Source of the DNA: Fasciolopsis buskii
Lineage: Eukaryota; Platyhelminthes; Trematoda; Plagiorchiida; Fasciolidae
Length of the DNA: 64,000 bases
Direction of reading: 5' to 3'
Assembly: GCA_008360955.1 (NCBI GenBank)
Contig: LUCM01004650.1
Span: 91,241 to 155,240 of the forward strand
Position 1 is the first letter of the stretch. The number at the start of each line of letters is the position of its first letter. Below the pieces are notes generated by a model that searched no databases, was not told where the DNA came from, and saw nothing but the letters and a program-made list of their open reading frames with translations. Position numbers and translations under genes: made by a program. Positions 59,791 through 64,000 of this stretch are shown piece by piece.

Positions 59791-62465
59791 TATAAGCTGA
59801 TGTTGATAAGTAGTATGGTACTTGTAATCAGTGGAATCTTTTGGAACGTCTTCAGTAGTTTTGAATGTTCATGATGTTTTTAACAAAAGATTTAGTCTAC
59901 ATGAAATCAGCAACATCACTACTTACGACAAAATTAGTATTCTCCAACCCACGGGTAATTCTGGTCCCATAAAAGAGCAAAGGACGTGTGAGAAAAAGAG
60001 AGGAAGGTAAAAAAAACCCAGGATGGTGGTTCACAAAGAAATTCGCCTCTGAATAGAGGTAACGAGGTCGTATGCAGTTTATTTATACGGTTTGAATTGT
60101 GAAATATTCCGCTATGAATGAGCCACCTTTTATTGACCTAATATAGCGGTTCACATGGAAGTGATAGAGCCATTTTTCTTTTGAGTCAATCGCTAAATAA
60201 TGATTTACCTAGGCGGGAACGGACGCATGAGAAATAGTGAGAAAACTCAAAATGACGGTTGAGTGTAATATTTGCGTATTCAACACAGTTATAATGTCCC
60301 CCAGTCTCGTTTTGCTTAGTCATATTTCTGCTATCTTGGGTGGTTTTCGCGCATGATTTGTCTCGATTCTGAGTGACACCTGCAGAAAAGGCAGTGGGAC
60401 AGTAAGTTTAACGGATAGAGAGAAAATGGAAGAAATATAGATCTTTTTTTTCTGTGTATTCTTGGCAACTGTGGATACACGAAAGACGCATTATCTGGCC
60501 AGCCACATTTAGATGCAATAGGAAGCGTTAAAAGATTGACAGGATAATATTGAATGCCAAAATAAACTGTCCATTACGTTGTGTGCCAATGCAAAATGCA
60601 GAGAGTAGGCGTGAATTTCTCAATAACAGGAACGAAAATACGGGACAATATATTCCTAATCTCTGAGAAAGCCTTCGAGAATATACAAATCAATCTAAAG
60701 TACTTGATAACTGAATGCAAAGTATGGAAAATGCGGGGGAAGATAGAATACAATTTAATGACATCATTTCAAGGGACTCCAAATCAAGGTCTTATAAAAT
60801 TCGTGCAGTTTTACTGTAGACAACTAGGAGTTAGATTGTTCCTATACGAATTATACAGTCCTCGTTTGGAAGCCAACCTGTACAGAGGAGTTATGTTTTG
60901 CAAGACATTTCCGTACTTTTTGTCTTGTTCCATCTATTATTACTTTTGCGCCACGCGTATGTCATGCAAGTGGGGATATTCATACAGCTTTTACTAACTG
61001 ATGTAAACGTAGCCACGTGTTTTACGTGCCTAGCCTGTGGCTAGCCAAAAAGCAATGCGAGACACCATGAAACGCAACAGAATCAAGCCCATGAATGCAC
61101 TAGGCTCGGTTCACTTAGTCTAATGTGAATAACAAAAACTCATTTGACCAATGAGCTGTATGCATGCCGAGGCACCGGGGAATTCAAACTAACATGTTGC
61201 ATAGCAGTGAATTGTGAAAAAAGCATACAACATTTAGTGTGATGTTATATGTACTGTGCTGGTTGGTCATCTGAACAATTTTGCCATGTGGAGGCAAGTG
61301 TGAATTTCTTTTGGTGACATATTTTGACAACCGTTGAGATTGACCCTGAAATCAGAGTTATAAAATATATAATTTGCGAGTGACTCTTTGCATCTGCATA
61401 ACGTTCGACGTTTTAGGAACTGGTATGCAGGTGGAGTTGTGGACTAGAAATAAAAGCAGTTTTTTGATTATTAATTATTATTCCGGTTTGTTTTCCCTTG
61501 GTTCTGAGCCTGCAAAGTACACAGGATGCTAGTTAGGTTCATCGGAAACGAACAGACAGAAATTCTAACACGGTTTTTCGTTCTAATCCGATCAGAGGAA
61601 CACACTAGATTTTAACACACTTCAGCCGCAACCCAGAGCGTTGGCGCGAGACATTTGGAGAGGCCGTTGTTTGGGAACCCTATAAATCAGCAATGAAGTA
61701 TGCTTAGGTTAGAATAGTTATTGTTCGCGAACGATTTTTATTGCAAATCTATCAGTACGAACATTGGTTCCTTTCCGAGCTACGTTGACCGTTATATAAA
61801 AAAGCGGACAGTCGTTCATCCACGATTTGGATTCTGGGTAGAAATCAAGGAAAATCCACTGCGACAGATTTCCAAGAACAGGGGAAATCAGGCACAATGA
61901 TACCATCAACTTAGAGCTCCCCGGATGATAGATCGCACCATTTTTCGTATTTCAAAAATATGTCCTAGTTTATTTTGTCTTACTAATATCAGCGATAAGT
62001 GATTTATTTCAGCTGACCTATTTGTCGGTTGCCCATGCATTTCCAGAATGATGGTTCAAAGCTACGCCCATATTTTTCCCTCATTGCAAACTGCTTATTT
62101 TTGAGTGTCGAAAATCGTTCCAACAAAAACCTGCTAACTGGTTTATTTGTATTCAATTTGCATTGCACATTTCCGGTATATTAGCACAAAATGTTTATTT
62201 CTTTACTTGACGATAACACATTTATTCGCGTACAAAAAAACTTGTGACCCAAAACTATTTTATTTAGAATTAACGTTACCATGATCAGAAACGTGGAACA
62301 GATTTTATCCACCCCAATTTTGGTCTTGGTCTGACAAAACGATTTTTGTATTCTAAATGTCAAACAACCTTGAACGATTTGCCATAGAGTCGGAAACATG
62401 TCAGATTCTGTGAGATGCTCTTGCCTCGTTTACGCGTCCTCCTCTGTCGAGGTGAGATTGACCAG

Positions 62466-62678
62466 GGAGTGGGGAGGGTAATTTCACGATGTTTTGTAAT
62501 GGACAAGTTCTGTACAAGGCTGAACTTCTGTGTGGGCTCTCCATGTGTGCCTTTTCGAAGACCGGGGCGCAAGTGACTCACGTGACCGGAAACACCACAG
62601 GAAACTATTGCGTTTTCGACAGCGTAACAAACGTTTCTGAATGTCACTCATCTGTGTACACACTTGATGCAATGTTAG
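62466..62678 (+). CDS. Exon of unidentified gene, first of three phased exons
   Basis: The exon may begin at the acceptor ATTGACCAG (two bases, then SGEGNFTMFCNGQVLYKAEL) or be a first exon starting at ATG 62489. A TGA at 62459 excludes anything further upstream. The product continues LLCGLSMCAFSKTGAQVTHV, has two N-glycosylation-type sites (GNTTGNY region), and ends SSVYTLDAML with one base left at GTAGAA. That base plus AC of the next exon gives aspartate. The opposite strand is also open here but lacks splice matches. Confidence 0.6.
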
Positions 62679-63054
62679 GTAGAATGGAGAAAAGAATTAT
62701 CCCAAGAAAGTTTATTTCTTTTTAGCTGGGCAAGTTTAGGAGGGGTTCAAAAATTAATTCTGCTGCGTCGGAAGTTCATAAGAACCCTTTCTCGGTTTTG
62801 TTTACAAACTGAAGCAAACTCTGGTGTTCCTAGGCGGATTCTTCTGGTTTTGACCAATTTCGATTACATTTTTACGTGGCTTAGTATCAGATTTTAGACA
62901 TGGTTGATTACAAAGGGTGCACATTTTGTACCGTACCAACCAGAATTATTCAGACAGGGATATCGATTAGAATCTAGATGAGATGCTCGCAATACGTTTT
63001 CTAGTTGAAATGTTTTGTCACTGAAATGCGGAACCAAAATAACTTCCATTACAG

Positions 63055-63210
63055 ACACCAGCAAAAATGAGAACATTGTGCAGAAAGTATGGGATCGTGT
63101 GTCGAATCACACTAATTCGACAAGACTACATGCAGCACAGATGAAAGGTATCATTCTCGAGGTGGCTGCACGCACTGCTTGGCAGGCTGCATGCGAGTTG
63201 AGCAAATCGG
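63055..63210 (+). CDS. Exon of unidentified gene, second of three
   Basis: The acceptor TAACTTCCATTACAG and donor GTGAGT frame 51 codons with split codons on both sides. The product starts TSKNENIVQKVWDRVSNHTN and ends in two helices, QMKGIILEVAARTAWQAACE. It is helical and soluble; I do not recognise the family. Its leftover G joins GA of the next exon as glycine. Confidence 0.7.
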
Positions 63211-63373
63211 GTGAGTTATGGCACAGTTCAACCAACTCTAGATTTTATTACTGTCGGTCACCCGCTGTGTAACGTCAAGCATTGTGGTATATTTCCCGGA
63301 TTTCATCGGTTGCAAATTTAGTCTTTCTCAGTTACAGTTAAACATTAATATATCTCGACGAAATCACATTCAG

Positions 63374-63547
63374 GAACTATTAATGGGTTTCTGCAAGGGT
63401 CTGGGTTTACCATAGCCACAAGTGTGCAAGTCCTAGGGCTGATGTGCCGTCAAGTGAGTCCATCTGTCTTCCTTGAACAACTTGATCTTCTTCGAAATTG
63501 GTTTCTATGTGCGCTGACACTTTGTGTGACAGATTTTTCAACCCTTG
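63374..63547 (+). CDS. Exon of unidentified gene, third of three
   Basis: This exon lies between AAATCACATTCAG and GTAAGT. After the shared glycine it encodes TINGFLQGSGFTIATSVQVL, then VFLEQLDLLRNWFLCALTLC, hydrophobic helices of the HEAT-repeat kind rather than a clear membrane span. The phase leaves one base, so the gene continues past the window or past the LINE fragment that follows. It could be a later part of the main gene, but nothing here proves that. Confidence 0.7.
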
Positions 63548-63738
63548 GTAAGTCAGATCACTCGGACAAGATATTAACCCATAATTCACTGATGTATAGT
63601 TGCGAGACGCTCAGTTTGTGCTGAAGATGGTTGCTGCTTGGTGGTTTTCGATCATCGAAATTTAAGTGCTGTTGCTAGGATTAGATGTATTGATTGAATG
63701 AATCATGGTGGTTTTGACAATTTTCTGTCACCGGATAT

Positions 63739-64000
63739 ACCGGTTAAATAGACTTCGTTGGTTGGGTCAGGCACTACGCATTACAAAGGCTCAACTAGCA
63801 CATCGCAACTTATATTTTGTCCCTCCCACGAAGTGGAATAAACCGCGCGGAGGTTTACAGATGAAATGGTATATGGAGTGTGAAAGTGTACAGTAGACTT
63901 AAGTAAAGCAGGTGTCTCAAATCCTTGTGGTTGTCTTCCTATTGACCCGTTAAGTAGCAGACTGGGGACATTGAGGGATATAGCACCGAACCTTGAACAG
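63739..64000 (+). mobile_element. RTE-type LINE, C-terminal end, cut by window end
   Basis: The + strand encodes RLRWLGQALRITKAQLAHRN and then KWNKPRGGLQMKW, the hallmark end of RTE-type polymerases (RLRWLGHVLRM ... PRGGQ..TW). After a frame change near 63894 the homology goes on: DLSKAGVSNP, then SRLGTLRDIAPNLEQ, matching the usual WLETLRDMAQNR. It is 5'-truncated, has stops and a frame shift, and is therefore dead. Confidence 0.8.

Larger units (their letters stand above)
52638..62465. other. Long non-coding stretch with repeats
   Basis: Nearly 10 kb without a convincing exon. It holds a tRNA-like element, a (TA)n tract, a degenerate tandem near 58090-58200 and LINE/SINE 3' fragments near 59660-59790. 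The 138-codon + frame at 60581-60997 and the minus frames at 54410-54688, 57261-57512 and 58577-58768 have no phase-matched neighbours. If the gene continues to 62.4 kb this is one intron; the phases (0 and 1) would need another exon. Confidence 0.45.

Noticed and set aside
60581..60997. 138-codon + frame, the longest uninterrupted non-repeat frame in the last 15 kb
   Set aside because: AT-rich, no acceptor with pyrimidine tract, no phased neighbour and no recognisable motif. It is treated as chance.

Overview
The window looks like part of a flatworm nuclear genome, most likely a digenean trematode. This is inference from style, not from a database match. It is AT-leaning, has no operons or long open reading frames, and its coding sequence is cut into short exons with GT/AG borders. 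Introns range from about 45 nt to several kb. Degenerate non-LTR retrotransposons, tRNA-headed repeats and AT/GATA microsatellites fill the rest. Most open frames in the window are chance or repeat-derived.

Layout. 1-11.5 kb: no supportable gene, one 36-bp dispersed duplicate. 11.5-13.3 kb: decayed LINE on the minus strand with a dead reverse transcriptase (YAVD instead of YADD). 13.3-22.3 kb: mostly featureless, with one candidate + strand terminal exon encoding a C-terminal membrane helix (15.9-16.1 kb, poly(A) signal just after it) and one weak minus-strand exon candidate (17.1-17.4 kb). 22.3-45.5 kb: the main gene, on the + strand. I reconstruct 15 exons, most joined by exactly matching intron phases, adding up to roughly 900 residues of an almost entirely helical, TPR-like protein. 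The exon at 29.4 kb and its continuation at 34.5 kb suggest the ciliary central-apparatus protein CFAP54; this is recognition from memory and needs a profile search. Its introns hold a tRNA-like element, a long (TA)n tract, a second decayed LINE in antisense, and a second tRNA-like element on the opposite strand.

45.5-52.6 kb: further + strand exon candidates (48.7, 49.6, 51.0, 51.4, 52.2 and 52.5 kb) that may continue the same gene. This stretch also contains an assembly artefact: two inverted Tn5 mosaic ends (a Nextera junction) with one N, sitting between two copies of the same (GATA)n-bearing segment. 52.6-62.4 kb: intronic or intergenic, with a tRNA-like element with perfect box B, a (TA)n tract and LINE/SINE 3' fragments. 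62.4-63.5 kb: three phase-matched + strand exons of an unidentified helical protein, either the same gene or the next. 63.7-64.0 kb: the C-terminal end of an RTE-type LINE running off the window.

I see no CRISPR, phage, bacterial operon or new defence-like system. The points most worth following are the reconstructed gene and the transposase-adapter misassembly.
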